The notes under the pieces are model-generated. The model had not been told where the DNA came from and did no database searches. It saw only the letters and a program-made list of their open reading frames with translations. Shown here piece by piece: positions 1-8,710 of a DNA stretch of 64,000 nucleotides. Origin of the DNA: Collimonas arenae (lineage in GTDB: Bacteria > Pseudomonadota > Gammaproteobacteria > Burkholderiales > Burkholderiaceae_D); NCBI RefSeq assembly GCF_001584165.1, contig NZ_CP013233.1, positions 3,604,620 through 3,668,619 of the forward strand, read 5' to 3'. The position numbers and the translations under genes were made by a program. Numbering within the stretch: the first letter of the stretch is position 1; each line of letters begins with the position of its first letter.

Positions 1-2
1 GC

Positions 3-51
3 CTTTCTTTGCTTACTTTCGGGCGCCCGGCTAGGGGCGAAGCAAAGAAAG
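3..51. repeat. Inverted repeat at the left edge
   Basis: Twelve-base arms at 3-14 (CTTTCTTTGCTT) and 40-51 (AAGCAAAGAAAG) are exact reverse complements around a G/C-rich loop. Downstream, between about 212 and 237, the phrases CTCTGACCCCATTTAA and CTCTGCCCTATTTAA form an imperfect direct repeat. No ORF in 1-275 looks coding. The stretch resembles an intergenic repeat element of the kind found in many copies in these genomes, but copy number cannot be judged from one window. Confidence 0.4.
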
Positions 52-275
52 TGAGCGGCTGCCGGGCCGCCCCCGGCAAGCCCCCACGGAGTAGCAACAG
101 TATTAAGTAACGATGATCGCCAGTTGTAGATGCACCACCGCACTCACTCCGTAGGCCGTTAAAAGGGTCTGAGTAATTTTCGGCGAAACCCTGCCGAAAA
201 AAAACTCTGACCCCATTTAACTCTGCCCTATTTAACTAGTTGCCATTTAGCTGCAACAGCGCATGACCGACGATC

Positions 276-1217
276 CTACAACTCGTACATATCCTTCTCG
301 CCATTCATCACCTGCTCGATCAGCTTGCGATTCATCGTCGGCGCCAGCAACTCGATGAAGGTGTAGACATAACTGCGCAGATAAGCCCCCTGCTTCACCG
401 CAGCACGCGAAATATTGCTGCCAAACAGATGCCCGACCGGAATCGAACGCAAACCACTGTCCCTCTCCGCATCGAATGCCATGCCAGCAATAATGCCCAC
501 TCCCATACCCAACTCGACATACGTCTTGATGACATCGGCATCAATCGCCTCCAGCAACACATCCGGCTTCAAGTTGCGCAAGGCAAATGCATGATCGATC
601 TTGGTACGGCCGGTGAAGGCGCTATCGTAGGTAATCAACGGGAAAGCCGCGATCTCCTCCAGCGTGATCGCCTTCGACTGCAGCAAAGGATGATCCGGCG
701 GCACCACCACCACATGTTCCCATTGGTAGCAAGGCAAGGTCACCAGGCCATCGGCGTTGACAATTGCCTCGGTCGCCAAGGCCAGGTCAGCCTGGTCGTT
801 ACGCACCATGTCTGCCACTTGCTTCGGGTTGCCTTGCAGCAAAGACAAGCGCACTTTCGGGAATTTCTGGGTAAACGCCTGTACCACCTTGGGCAACGCA
901 TAGCGCGCCTGGGTATGCGTGGTGGCAATCGTAAAGCTGCCGCTGTCATGCGCCGCGTATTCATTGCCGATGCGTTTCAGGCCGTCGATCTCCTGCATGA
1001 TCAGTTCGACCGATTTCAGCACCGCCCTGCCCGGCTCGGTCAGACCGCGGATCCGCTTGCCGTGCCGTGTAAAAATATCAACACCAAGCTCCTCTTCCAG
1101 CTCGATGATCGCCTTGGAAACACCTGGTTGCGACGTATATAGCGCCTTGGCGGCCTCGGTCAGATTATAGTTTTGCCGCACTGCCTCGCGAACAAAGCGG
1201 AACTGATGGAGATTCAT
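276..1217 (-). CDS. cysB: CysB-family LysR transcriptional regulator
   Basis: A 313-residue LysR-type regulator of the CysB/Cbl branch, which normally activates sulfate assimilation genes and senses O-acetylserine/N-acetylserine or sulfate/APS. The N-terminal winged helix-turn-helix lies at about residues 1-60 (TEAAKALYTSQPGVSKAIIE), followed by the linker helix and a periplasmic-binding-like effector domain (about 90-300). I chose the ATG at 1217 because the protein then begins MNLHQFRFVREA, typical of the family, and AAGGAAAAG lies just upstream; the longer reading adds nine unconserved residues. It is transcribed away from the TSUP gene and the cys operon, a usual arrangement for a pathway regulator. 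CysB and Cbl cannot be separated by eye. Confidence 0.9.
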   Translation of the reverse strand: MNLHQFRFVREAVRQNYNLTEAAKALYTSQPGVSKAIIELEEELGVDIFTRHGKRIRGLTEPGRAVLKSVELIMQEIDGLKRIGNEYAAHDSGSFTIATTHTQARYALPKVVQAFTQKFPKVRLSLLQGNPKQVADMVRNDQADLALATEAIVNADGLVTLPCYQWEHVVVVPPDHPLLQSKAITLEEIAAFPLITYDSAFTGRTKIDHAFALRNLKPDVLLEAIDADVIKTYVELGMGVGIIAGMAFDAERDSGLRSIPVGHLFGSNISRAAVKQGAYLRSYVYTFIELLAPTMNRKLIEQVMNGEKDMYEL

Positions 1218-1321
1218 GACTTTTCCTTGGTTTTCTATTTTCACTATTTCTATACAAGAATCTGCTCAATATTCCCAACAATAAAATTGGCAAAAAGACA
1301 AATCCGGGACCAGACAGCAAA

Positions 1322-1353
1322 CGCATTTGCCGTATTTACATATATCAAATGCG
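1322..1353. promoter_or_regulatory. Inverted repeat in the cysB/TSUP intergenic region
   Basis: Arms CGCATTTG (1322-1329) and CAAATGCG (1346-1353) are perfect reverse complements separated by 16 A/T-rich bases. They sit between two divergent genes. A LysR-type (CysB) or other dimeric regulator site is a reasonable inference; nothing in the sequence proves which protein binds. Confidence 0.35.
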
Positions 1354-1432
1354 CATATAAGCAAATAAATAGTCTGTAGTTGGAGATAGATGTGAAGTTT
1401 ATTACGATTCTGGGTGTTTAGTACGAGGTGAT

Positions 1433-2206
1433 ATGACTGTTTCTTATGTAGTGAGCGGTTTTGCCGTCGGATTACTAGTGGGATTGACCGGTGTCGGCGG
1501 CGGATCGCTGATGACGCCGCTATTGACGCTGCTGTTTGGCATCCATCCCAGCGTGGCTGTGGGTACCGACCTGGCATTTGCGTCGGTGACCAAGGTCGCC
1601 GGTACCGTCGCTCACCGCTCGCGCGGCACCGTACGCTGGGACATCGTCAAACGGCTGTCGCTCGGCGCGTTGCCGGCAGCTATCGCCACTGCATTGATAC
1701 TCAAATACCTTGGCGGCATCAGCGCTGAAATCGGCCAGGTGATCCGCTACTCGATCGCCGTCTCGGTGCTGCTGACCGTGATCGCTCTGCTGTTCAGGGG
1801 CAAGCTGCAAACATGGCTGAATGCGCATCCGGAAAGGCATTTACGCGGCCGGAACCTGACGCTTGCAACCGTCTTCGCCGGCGTGGTGCTGGGCGCCCTG
1901 GTGACGATGTCGTCGATCGGCGCCGGTGCAGTAGGTGCGACCATCCTGGTGTTACTGTATCCGCGCCTGACGCCGGCAGAAGTTGCCGGCACTGACATCG
2001 CCTACGCAGTACCGCTGACCGCGATTGCGGCGCTCGGTCACTGGTGGCTGGGATCGATCGACTGGAGCCTGCTTGGATCGTTGCTGCTCGGCTCGGTGCC
2101 AGGGATCACGCTCGGCTCGCTGGCGGCGCGCGCGGTACCGGAAAAATTTCTGCGCGGCCTGCTGGCAGTGACATTGACCAGCGTCGCAGTAAAGTTGATT
2201 TACTGA
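1433..2206 (+). CDS. TSUP/TauE-SafE family sulfite exporter-like membrane protein
   Basis: A 257-residue integral membrane protein of the TSUP (TauE/SafE, formerly DUF81) family. Two similar halves are visible: the first begins GLLVGLTGVGGGSLMTPLL, and the second has VVLGALVTMSSIGAGAVGA. About eight hydrophobic segments are expected. A ribosome site (AGGTGAT) precedes the ATG. Family members move sulfite, sulfonates or other small anions. Its place between a CysB-type regulator and the sulfite reductase operon, 85 bp from cysI, suggests export of excess sulfite or a role in sulfur anion transport, but the direction and substrate are inferred from context. Confidence 0.85.
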   Translation: MTVSYVVSGFAVGLLVGLTGVGGGSLMTPLLTLLFGIHPSVAVGTDLAFASVTKVAGTVAHRSRGTVRWDIVKRLSLGALPAAIATALILKYLGGISAEIGQVIRYSIAVSVLLTVIALLFRGKLQTWLNAHPERHLRGRNLTLATVFAGVVLGALVTMSSIGAGAVGATILVLLYPRLTPAEVAGTDIAYAVPLTAIAALGHWWLGSIDWSLLGSLLLGSVPGITLGSLAARAVPEKFLRGLLAVTLTSVAVKLIY

Positions 2207-2214
2207 GTTACCAA

Positions 2215-2235
2215 GGGACTCGCAACAAGAGTCCC
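2215..2235 (+). promoter_or_regulatory. Hairpin between TSUP gene and cysI
   Basis: GGGACTC (2215-2221) and GAGTCCC (2229-2235) form a perfect 7-bp stem with a 7-base loop. There is no U-tract after it, so it is more likely an mRNA processing or stability element than a terminator. Confidence 0.3.
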
Positions 2236-2291
2236 AGCATCTATTGATAAAGGCGTGGTGAGGCTGGCCACAACCCATAAGGAAGACGAAG

Positions 2292-3986
2292 ATGTATCGC
2301 TACGATCAATATGATCACCAGATAGTCAAGGAACGCGTCGCCCAATACCGCGACCAGGTACGGCGCCGCTTGTCCAATGAATTGGCGGAAGACGAGTTCC
2401 GCATCCTGCGCCTGCAAAATGGCCTGTACATGCAGCGCCATGCCTATATGCTGCGGATTGCCGTGCCTTACGGCCTGCTGTCGGCACCGCAAGTACGCAA
2501 GTTCGCCCATATCGCACGCAAGTACGACCGCGGCTACGGCCACTTCACCACGCGCCAGAATATCCAATTCAACTGGATCAAGCTGGAAGAGTCGCCAGAT
2601 ATCCTGGCCGAACTGGCAACCGTGGAAATGCACGCGATCCAGACTTCCGGCAACTGCATCCGCAATATCACTTCCGACGAACTGGCCGGCGTGGCCGCCG
2701 ACGAAGTGATCGATCCGCGCCCGTACGCCGAAATTCTGCGCGAGTGGAGCACCTTCCACCCCGAATTCGCCTATCTGCCGCGTAAATTCAAGATCGCCAT
2801 CAACGGCTCCGAGGAAGACCGCGCGGCAACTGCCGTGCATGACATCGGTCTGGCAATGGCCAGGAATCCTGCCGGCGACATCGGCTTTCGTGTGATGGTT
2901 GGCGGCGGCATGGGCCGCACCCCGATCATCGGCAGCGTGATCCGCGAGTTCCTGCCATGGCAGCATGCGCTCACCTACCTGGAAGCGATCCTGCGCGTGT
3001 ACAACCAGCACGGCCGCCGCGACAACATCTACAAGGCACGTATCAAGATCCTGGTGAAAGCCATCGGCGCCGAAGAATTCGCGCGCCAGGTTGAGGCAGA
3101 ATGGATCGACATCAAGGACGGCCCGGGTACGCTCACCGTCGAAGAACTGCAGCGCGTGGCCCAGTATTTCACTGCGCCTGCCTACGAGACATTGCCTGCG
3201 ACCGATACGGGTTTCGAAACCCGCAAGGCCGAGGATAAAGCTTTCGCCAATTGGATCAAGCGCAACGTCAAGGCGCACAAGGTTGCCGGTTATGCGGCAG
3301 TCATCCTTTCCCTGAAAAAGACCGGTGTCCCACCGGGCGACCTCACCGCCGACCAGCTCGATTTCGTCGCCGACCTTTCCGAACGCTACAGCTTCGGCGA
3401 AGTGCGCGTCACACACGAACAAAACCTGGTGCTGGCCGACGTCAAGCAAAGCGAACTGTTCGCGCTCTGGCAGGAAGCCAAGGCACAGGGCCTGGCAACT
3501 CCAAACATCGGTTTGCTGACCGACATCATCTGCTGCCCCGGCGGCGATTTTTGCTCGCTGGCCAACGCCAAGTCGATCCCGATTGCGCAAGCCATCGCCG
3601 AGAAATTCGACAACATCGATTTCCAGCACGACATCGGCGATATCGAGCTGAACATCTCCGGTTGCATCAACGCCTGCGGCCACCACCACATCGGCAACAT
3701 CGGCATCCTCGGTGTCGACAAGGATGGCGCCGAGTGGTACCAGGTCTCGATCGGCGGCGCGCAAGGCAACAACACCAGCATCGGCAAGATCATCGGCCCG
3801 TCGTTCTCGGCACACCAGATGCCGGCTGTGATCGAACGCCTGCTCGACGTCTACGTCAAACAGCGCACCGAAGATGAGCGCTTCATCGACACCGTGCAAC
3901 GCATCGGCGTTGCACCGTTCAAGGAATTTGTCTACGCAACACCGATCCTGCTGGATCAACCGCATGGAGAGGATGCCTGTGTCTAA
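2292..3986 (+). CDS. cysI: Nitrite/sulfite reductase hemoprotein (assimilatory sulfite reductase)
   Basis: A 564-residue siroheme and [4Fe-4S] reductase that converts sulfite to sulfide in cysteine biosynthesis. Two ferredoxin-like half-domains alternate with two siroheme-binding domains. The cluster ligands are visible as CCPGGDFCS near residue 413 and SGCINACGHHH near residue 457, giving C-X5-C and C-X3-C. AAGGAAG precedes the ATG. It is the first gene of an operon with the DUF934 gene (8 bp overlap), cysH, cysD, cysN and cobA. No CysJ-type flavoprotein is adjacent, so electrons probably come from ferredoxin or another partner, as in other members accompanied by DUF934. Nitrite reductase is the alternative within the superfamily, but the sulfur operon argues for sulfite. 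Confidence 0.92.
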   Translation: MYRYDQYDHQIVKERVAQYRDQVRRRLSNELAEDEFRILRLQNGLYMQRHAYMLRIAVPYGLLSAPQVRKFAHIARKYDRGYGHFTTRQNIQFNWIKLEESPDILAELATVEMHAIQTSGNCIRNITSDELAGVAADEVIDPRPYAEILREWSTFHPEFAYLPRKFKIAINGSEEDRAATAVHDIGLAMARNPAGDIGFRVMVGGGMGRTPIIGSVIREFLPWQHALTYLEAILRVYNQHGRRDNIYKARIKILVKAIGAEEFARQVEAEWIDIKDGPGTLTVEELQRVAQYFTAPAYETLPATDTGFETRKAEDKAFANWIKRNVKAHKVAGYAAVILSLKKTGVPPGDLTADQLDFVADLSERYSFGEVRVTHEQNLVLADVKQSELFALWQEAKAQGLATPNIGLLTDIICCPGGDFCSLANAKSIPIAQAIAEKFDNIDFQHDIGDIELNISGCINACGHHHIGNIGILGVDKDGAEWYQVSIGGAQGNNTSIGKIIGPSFSAHQMPAVIERLLDVYVKQRTEDERFIDTVQRIGVAPFKEFVYATPILLDQPHGEDACV

Positions 3987-4509
3987 TTCTGAAATCATCA
4001 AGAACCGCGCAGTCGTCGCCGACGACTGGACCGTGCTCCGCCTCAGCGAAGGCGATACTGCCGACAGCGTCACCATCCCGGCCGGCAAAGTGATCCTGCC
4101 GCTGGCGGTGTGGCAAGCCCGCCGCACCGAACTGCAGGGGCGCACGCCGCTGGGCGTATGGCTCAACAGCGACGCCCAGGCTGATGCGATCAAAGACGAT
4201 CTGGAACAGTTCGAAGTCATCGGCATCAACTTCCCGATCTTCACCGATGGCCGCGGCTATTCCATCGCCTTCAACCTGCGCACCCGCTATGGCTACGCGG
4301 GCGAATTGCGCGCGATTGGCGATGTCCTGCGTGACCAGTTGTTCTACATGCAGCGCGTCGGCTTCAACGCATTCGCTGTCCGTGCCGACAAGAACATCCA
4401 TGATGCATTAAAGGGATTGACCGATTTCTCGGAAAAATACCAGGCTTCGTGGGACGAAAAAACACCGCTGTTCCGTCGCGTACAACGCCAACCGGTTACA
4501 CAGGATTGA
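3979..4509 (+). CDS. DUF934 family protein, sulfite reductase partner
   Basis: A 176-residue soluble protein of the DUF934 family, found almost always beside cysI in proteobacteria and thought to assist sulfite reduction; its biochemical role is unproven. The likely start is the GTG at 3979, because GGAGAGG (3966-3972) is six bases upstream; in-frame ATGs at 3964 and 3973 are poorly placed relative to that site. The start overlaps the end of cysI by eight bases, which implies translational coupling. The conserved middle of the protein contains FPIFTDGRGYSIAFNLRTR and GDVLRDQLFYMQRVG. Confidence 0.85.
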   Translation: MSNSEIIKNRAVVADDWTVLRLSEGDTADSVTIPAGKVILPLAVWQARRTELQGRTPLGVWLNSDAQADAIKDDLEQFEVIGINFPIFTDGRGYSIAFNLRTRYGYAGELRAIGDVLRDQLFYMQRVGFNAFAVRADKNIHDALKGLTDFSEKYQASWDEKTPLFRRVQRQPVTQD

Positions 4510-4511
4510 TC

Positions 4512-5254
4512 ATGAGCAGCCCGGCCTTATCCCTGCACGATCTGATCGCCGCAACCAAGGCGACCCTGGAAAAAATCGCGGCCGAATATGCACCCGCGGC
4601 ATTTGCCTCCAGCCTGGCGGCCGAAGACATGGTGCTGACCGATTTGATCCTGCGCAACCAACTGCAGGACAGGATCGGCATATTCACCCTGGAAACCGGA
4701 CGCCTGCATGCCGAGACGCTGGCATGCTCGATCGCATCAAGCAAACCTACGACTACGACGTCACGCCGTATCGGCCGCAACCGGAAGCCGTGGCCGCCTA
4801 TATCGAACAGAACGGCCTGAATGCGTTCTACGACAGCATCGACATGCGCAAGGAGTGCTGCCGCATCCGTAAGATCGAGCCACTGAACCGCGCCCTGGTC
4901 GGCAACAAGGCCTGGATTACTGGTCAACGCCGCGCGCAATCGCAAACCCGCGCCGAACTGCATGTGCAGGAACACGACGCCGCGCATGGAATGGAAAAAT
5001 TCAATCCGCTCGCCGACTGGTCGGAAGACGACGTCTGGCAATACATCCGCAGCAACAACGTGCCGTACAACCCGCTGCACGACAAAGGTTATCCGTCGAT
5101 CGGCTGCGAACCTTGCACCCGTGCGATCCAGCCGGGAGAAGATGTGCGCGCCGGCCGCTGGTGGTGGGAAAACCCGGAATCGAAGGAATGCGGCCTGCAT
5201 GTGGTCGACGGCAAATTGATCCGCATCAAATCCGTCGCACAGCCGAACACCTGA
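4512..5254 (+). CDS. cysH: Adenylyl-sulfate (APS) reductase, frameshifted as given
   Basis: Reduces adenylyl sulfate to sulfite. The N-terminal part reads from ATG 4512 (MSSPALSLHDLIAAT) to ETGRLHAETL, then the frame shifts; the rest reads from about 4724 as MLDRIKQTYDYDV through the C-terminus at 5254. Restoring one base at about 4721-4722, probably GG to GGG (giving ETLGMLDRI), yields 247 residues, normal for the family. KECC near residue 118 and GCEPC near residue 201 supply four cysteines for a [4Fe-4S] cluster, the mark of the APS-type rather than the PAPS-type enzyme. That fits a cysDN pair with no cysC. The break is most likely a sequence error. Confidence 0.85.
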
Positions 5255-5270
5255 ACCATCGCACCTTTAC

Positions 5271-6221
5271 ATGACAAGACCTGACATGAACACAGTTGTT
5301 GAAAATTTTTTCCTGGACAAGGCCGCCAACCGCCACCTCGACTGGCTGGAATCGGAAGCGATCCACATCATGCGCGAAGTGGCCGCCGAGTGCAGCAATC
5401 CTGCGCTGCTCTTCTCGGGTGGCAAGGATTCGGTGGTGATGTTGCGCCTGGCGGAAAAAGCGTTCCGCCCGGGCAAATTCCCTTTCCCTCTGGTGCATAT
5501 CGACACCGGCCATAATTTTGAAGAAGTCATCACCTTCCGCGACAAGCGCGCAGCAGAGCTGGGCGAACGCCTGATCGTCGGCTCGGTCGAGGATTCAATC
5601 AAGCGCGGCACGGTGCGCCTGCGCAATCCGCAAACCGATTCGCGCAACGCCGCGCAAGCAGTCACCCTGTTGGAAACCATCGCCGAATACAAGTTCGACG
5701 CCTGTATCGGCGGCGCCCGCCGCGATGAAGAAAAGGCACGCGCCAAGGAACGGATTTTTTCGTTCCGTGACGAATTCGGCCAATGGAATCCGAAAGCGCA
5801 ACGCCCGGAACTCTGGGACCTGTACAACACCCGCGTCCACCCCGGCGAAAACATGCGCGTGTTCCCGATCTCCAACTGGACCGAACTCGACGTCTGGCAA
5901 TACATCGCCCGCGAAAAACTGGAACTGCCACCGATCTATTTCGCCCATCAACGCCAGGTAATCCCACGCAATGGCCTGCTGGTACCGCTGACCGACCTGA
6001 CCCCGGCACGCGAAGGCGAAATCGTGGAAACCCGTGAAGTACGCTTCCGTACCGTCGGCGACATCTCCTGCACCTGCCCGGTAGCGTCCGATGCAGCGAC
6101 GGTTGAAGCGATCATCGCCGAAACTGCGGTAACGCAAATCACCGAACGCGGCGCCACCCGGATGGACGACCAGACCTCGGAAGCGTCGATGGAAAAACGT
6201 AAGAAAGAAGGATATTTCTGA
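5271..6221 (+). CDS. cysD: Sulfate adenylyltransferase subunit 2
   Basis: The 316-residue catalytic subunit of ATP sulfurylase, which makes APS from sulfate and ATP. The PP-loop signature LLFSGGKDSVVMLRL is near residue 50, followed by HIDTGHNFEEV and the conserved GGARRDEEKARAKER stretch. The C-terminus ends in basic KRKKEGYF, as usual in CysD. ATGs at 5271 and 5286 are both possible and neither has a strong ribosome site; the second begins MNTVVENFF. The stop overlaps the cysN start by one base (TGATG), consistent with translation of the two subunits together. Confidence 0.95.
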   Translation: MTRPDMNTVVENFFLDKAANRHLDWLESEAIHIMREVAAECSNPALLFSGGKDSVVMLRLAEKAFRPGKFPFPLVHIDTGHNFEEVITFRDKRAAELGERLIVGSVEDSIKRGTVRLRNPQTDSRNAAQAVTLLETIAEYKFDACIGGARRDEEKARAKERIFSFRDEFGQWNPKAQRPELWDLYNTRVHPGENMRVFPISNWTELDVWQYIAREKLELPPIYFAHQRQVIPRNGLLVPLTDLTPAREGEIVETREVRFRTVGDISCTCPVASDAATVEAIIAETAVTQITERGATRMDDQTSEASMEKRKKEGYF

Positions 6222-7555
6222 TGAACGCCGTTGTGACAAAAGTTGCCGATGCGAGCCATGCAAACACTGCGCCTCTGGAGCGTGGTCTGTTGCGCTTCAT
6301 CACCGCCGGTTCGGTAGACGACGGCAAGAGCACACTGATCGGCCGCCTGCTGTTCGACAGCAAGGGCATCTTTGCCGACCAGTTGGACGCCATCTCGCGC
6401 GCCAAGCACAAGCGCACAGTCGGCGACACCATTGACCTGTCGCTGTTGACCGATGGCCTTGAGGCGGAACGCGAACAAGGTATCACGATCGACGTCGCCT
6501 ATCGCTATTTCGCGACGCCGAAACGCAAGTTCATCATCGCCGACACCCCGGGCCACGAGCAGTACACCCGCAACATGGTAACCGGCGCGTCGACTGCCGA
6601 CGCCGTCATCATCCTGATCGACGTCTCCAAGGTAAAGCTCGGCGACGACGGCAGCGTTGAGCTGCTGACCCAGACCAAACGCCATTCGACGATTGCCCAC
6701 CTGCTACAGATCGAACACGTGATCGTGGCAGTCAACAAGATGGATCTGGTCAACTACGACCAGACCGTCTACAACCGCATCGTCGCTGCCTACCAGGAAT
6801 TCGCCCAACAGCTCGGCCTGCGCGATGTGCGCCCGATTCCGCTGTCGGCACTGGCTGGCGACAACGTCGTAGTGGCTGGCGACAACATGCCTTGGAACCA
6901 GGGCCCGACCCTGATCGAACTGCTGGAATCGCTGAGCGTCTACGACGAATCGCATGACGAACCATTCCGTTTCCCGGTCCAGCTAGTGGCCCGTCACAAC
7001 GGCCATGAAGCCAACGATTTTCGCGGCTACATGGGCCGCATCGAAGCCGGTAAGGTTAGCAAGGGCGACAAGCTGATCGTGCAACCTAGCGGCCAGAGCG
7101 CCACCGTCAAGGACATCCTGGTGCTGGAAGGTTCGCTGCAATCAGCCGTGGTCGGCCAATCGGTGACCTTGCTCCTGGATGAATACCTGGATATCTCGCG
7201 CGGCGACATGTTGACTTCGGTTGATCGCGCACCGACTTTGCTGAAGACCGTCGGCGCCGATCTCTGCTGGCTGTCCGAAGAGCCGCTCGACCTGCGCCGC
7301 AAATACTGGATGAAACACAGCACCAAGCAAGTCGCTGCACGCATCGCCAAGGTCGATACGCTGCTGGACATCAATACCCAGGAACGCCGCCCGGCCGAAT
7401 CACTGAAGCTGAACGACATCGCGCGTGTCTCGTTGAACGTGCAGCAAGCGATTGCCGCCGATTCCTACGATGCGATCCGCGCCACCGGCGCCTTCATCCT
7501 GATCGATGAAGTGACGCATCAGACCGTCGCTGCCGGCATGATCCGGCTCGACTGA
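6221..7555 (+). CDS. cysN: Sulfate adenylyltransferase subunit 1 (GTPase)
   Basis: The 444-residue EF-Tu-like GTPase subunit of ATP sulfurylase, which drives APS synthesis by GTP hydrolysis. GTP-binding motifs are GSVDDGKST (about residue 31), DTPGHEQY (about 107) and NKMDL (about 168), followed by two beta-barrel domains. It is not fused to an APS kinase (CysC) domain, so this locus supplies APS rather than PAPS, matching the cysteine-rich CysH upstream. The start overlaps the cysD stop codon. Confidence 0.95.
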   Translation: MNAVVTKVADASHANTAPLERGLLRFITAGSVDDGKSTLIGRLLFDSKGIFADQLDAISRAKHKRTVGDTIDLSLLTDGLEAEREQGITIDVAYRYFATPKRKFIIADTPGHEQYTRNMVTGASTADAVIILIDVSKVKLGDDGSVELLTQTKRHSTIAHLLQIEHVIVAVNKMDLVNYDQTVYNRIVAAYQEFAQQLGLRDVRPIPLSALAGDNVVVAGDNMPWNQGPTLIELLESLSVYDESHDEPFRFPVQLVARHNGHEANDFRGYMGRIEAGKVSKGDKLIVQPSGQSATVKDILVLEGSLQSAVVGQSVTLLLDEYLDISRGDMLTSVDRAPTLLKTVGADLCWLSEEPLDLRRKYWMKHSTKQVAARIAKVDTLLDINTQERRPAESLKLNDIARVSLNVQQAIAADSYDAIRATGAFILIDEVTHQTVAAGMIRLD

Positions 7556-7580
7556 CACCACACTGACAGAAGCGCACGCC

Positions 7581-8386
7581 ATGCAAACCACTCGCCCAGC
7601 CAGCACCACATCAAGCCCCCTCGGCAAGGTCTACCTGATCGGTGCCGGCCCGGCGCCGCCGACCTGATCACAGTGCGTGGCGCCCGGTTGCTGGCGCAAG
7701 CCGAAGTGGTACTGCATGACGCGCTGGTGACCGAGGAAATGCTGGCGCTGTGTCCGCAAGCCGTGAAAATCGCCGTCGGCAAGCGCTGCGGCAAACTGTC
7801 TACCGCACAACAGTTCATCAACAAGCAGCTGGTCGACAATGCCCGTAAATATGCGGTAGTGGTACGTTTGAAGGGCGGCGATCCCATGTTGTTCGGCCGC
7901 GCCGACGAAGAATTGCGGACGCTGGAGCAGCATGGCATCGAAGTTGAGGTGGTCCCCGGCATCAGCGCTGCGCTGGCGGCAGCGGCGGCTTCGCAACAGC
8001 CTTTGACCAAACGCGGTGTGGCGCGCAGCGTTGCCTTCTTTACTTCCAGCACCGCGCCAGGCGAATCGGATCAGGTCAACATGCCATCCTGCGACACGCT
8101 GGTGCAGTACATGGGTGGGCGCGAAGCGGCGGCGACGGCGCAGCGCCTGCTGGCGCAAGGCCGCGCTGCTTCAACGCCGGTAGTGGTGGTGGAAAACTGC
8201 AGCCGCGACAATCAACATATTTTGCGTCTGCAGCTGGATCAGCTGGAACAAGGTTTGCAGCAATGCGAAGGTCCGGTACTGGTAATGATCGGTGAAGCCT
8301 TGGCAACCCGCGCTACGCAAACACTTGAGGACGATCAAGAAAAAATGCAAGAAGCGCCGGCCGAAACGCGGCGCAGCGCGGCTTGA
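7581..8386 (+). CDS. cobA: Uroporphyrinogen-III C-methyltransferase, frameshifted as given
   Basis: SAM-dependent methylation of uroporphyrinogen III to precorrin-2, the first committed step to siroheme, the cofactor of the sulfite reductase in this operon. ATG 7581 opens MQTTRPASTTSSPLGKVYLIGAGP, then the frame breaks at about 7651-7653, where CCGGCGCC should read CCGGGCGCC to give GPGAADLITV. From there the protein runs to 8386 with LKGGDPMLFGRADEE, VPGISAA and QYMGGREA, the usual SUMT motifs. Restored length is 268 residues. The missing G in a G run suggests a sequencing error, not a pseudogene. The CysG oxidase/ferrochelatase half is absent here; a SirB-like chelatase lies at 11.5 kb. Confidence 0.85.
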
Positions 8387-8390
8387 CGGA

Positions 8391-8564
8391 TTAACGTGCG
8401 GTATGGGCGCTGGGTTGCGACGCCAGCGCCTTTTGCAGGATCGGACCGGATTGCTCGACGCGGTCTTCCGGCGACAAGACATTGATCCAGCTGACCAGGA
8501 AGGCGGCTGTCACGATCAAGACTGCGAATACTGCTACTCTCTTATTAAAAAATTCCCATTTCAT
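8391..8564 (-). CDS. Small single-pass membrane protein, unknown function
   Basis: A 57-residue ORF with a good ribosome site (AGGAG, 8571-8575 on the opposite strand) six bases before ATG 8564. The product starts MKWEFFNKRVAVFAVLIVTA and has one hydrophobic segment at about residues 9-27, then a polar tail ending HTAR. It ends four bases from the stop of cobA on the other strand. I do not recognise the family. Upstream on the same strand lie a UUCG-loop hairpin and another small gene (8711-8923). Confidence 0.55.
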   Translation of the reverse strand: MKWEFFNKRVAVFAVLIVTAAFLVSWINVLSPEDRVEQSGPILQKALASQPSAHTAR

Positions 8565-8641
8565 TGTTTACTCCTAACGTGCAGCATCGCATCTACACCA
8601 CATGTGGCAAGCGATACACTGTCGCACTCAAATAGCCAGCC

Positions 8642-8670
8642 ATCCCGAGCCATCGAAATGGCATCGGGAT
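8642..8670 (-). promoter_or_regulatory. Stable hairpin with UUCG tetraloop between two small genes
   Basis: Read on the minus strand, a 12-bp stem with one bulged base encloses a UUCG loop (arms at 8642-8653 and 8658-8670). There is no U-run after it. It sits between the 70-residue gene and the 57-residue gene, both on this strand, and may limit read-through or protect an mRNA end. Confidence 0.4.
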
Positions 8671-8710
8671 AACCTCTTACTACGATTAATAATTTATTGA
8701 ATATGTTGGC

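Noticed and set aside
2236..2291. Riboswitch before cysI
   Set aside because: Short region with a simple hairpin only; no match to a known sulfur or SAM riboswitch consensus.
2241..4244. 667-residue minus-strand frame opposite cysI
   Set aside because: It is the antisense shadow of cysI and the DUF934 gene; no start context or family motif.
4721..4730. Programmed frameshift in cysH
   Set aside because: No slippery sequence or downstream structure; the same kind of break recurs in unrelated genes, which points to a sequence error.
7673..8386. cobA as a separate shorter gene starting at 7673
   Set aside because: The real N-terminus with GKVYLIGAGP is upstream in another frame; the two join with one added G.
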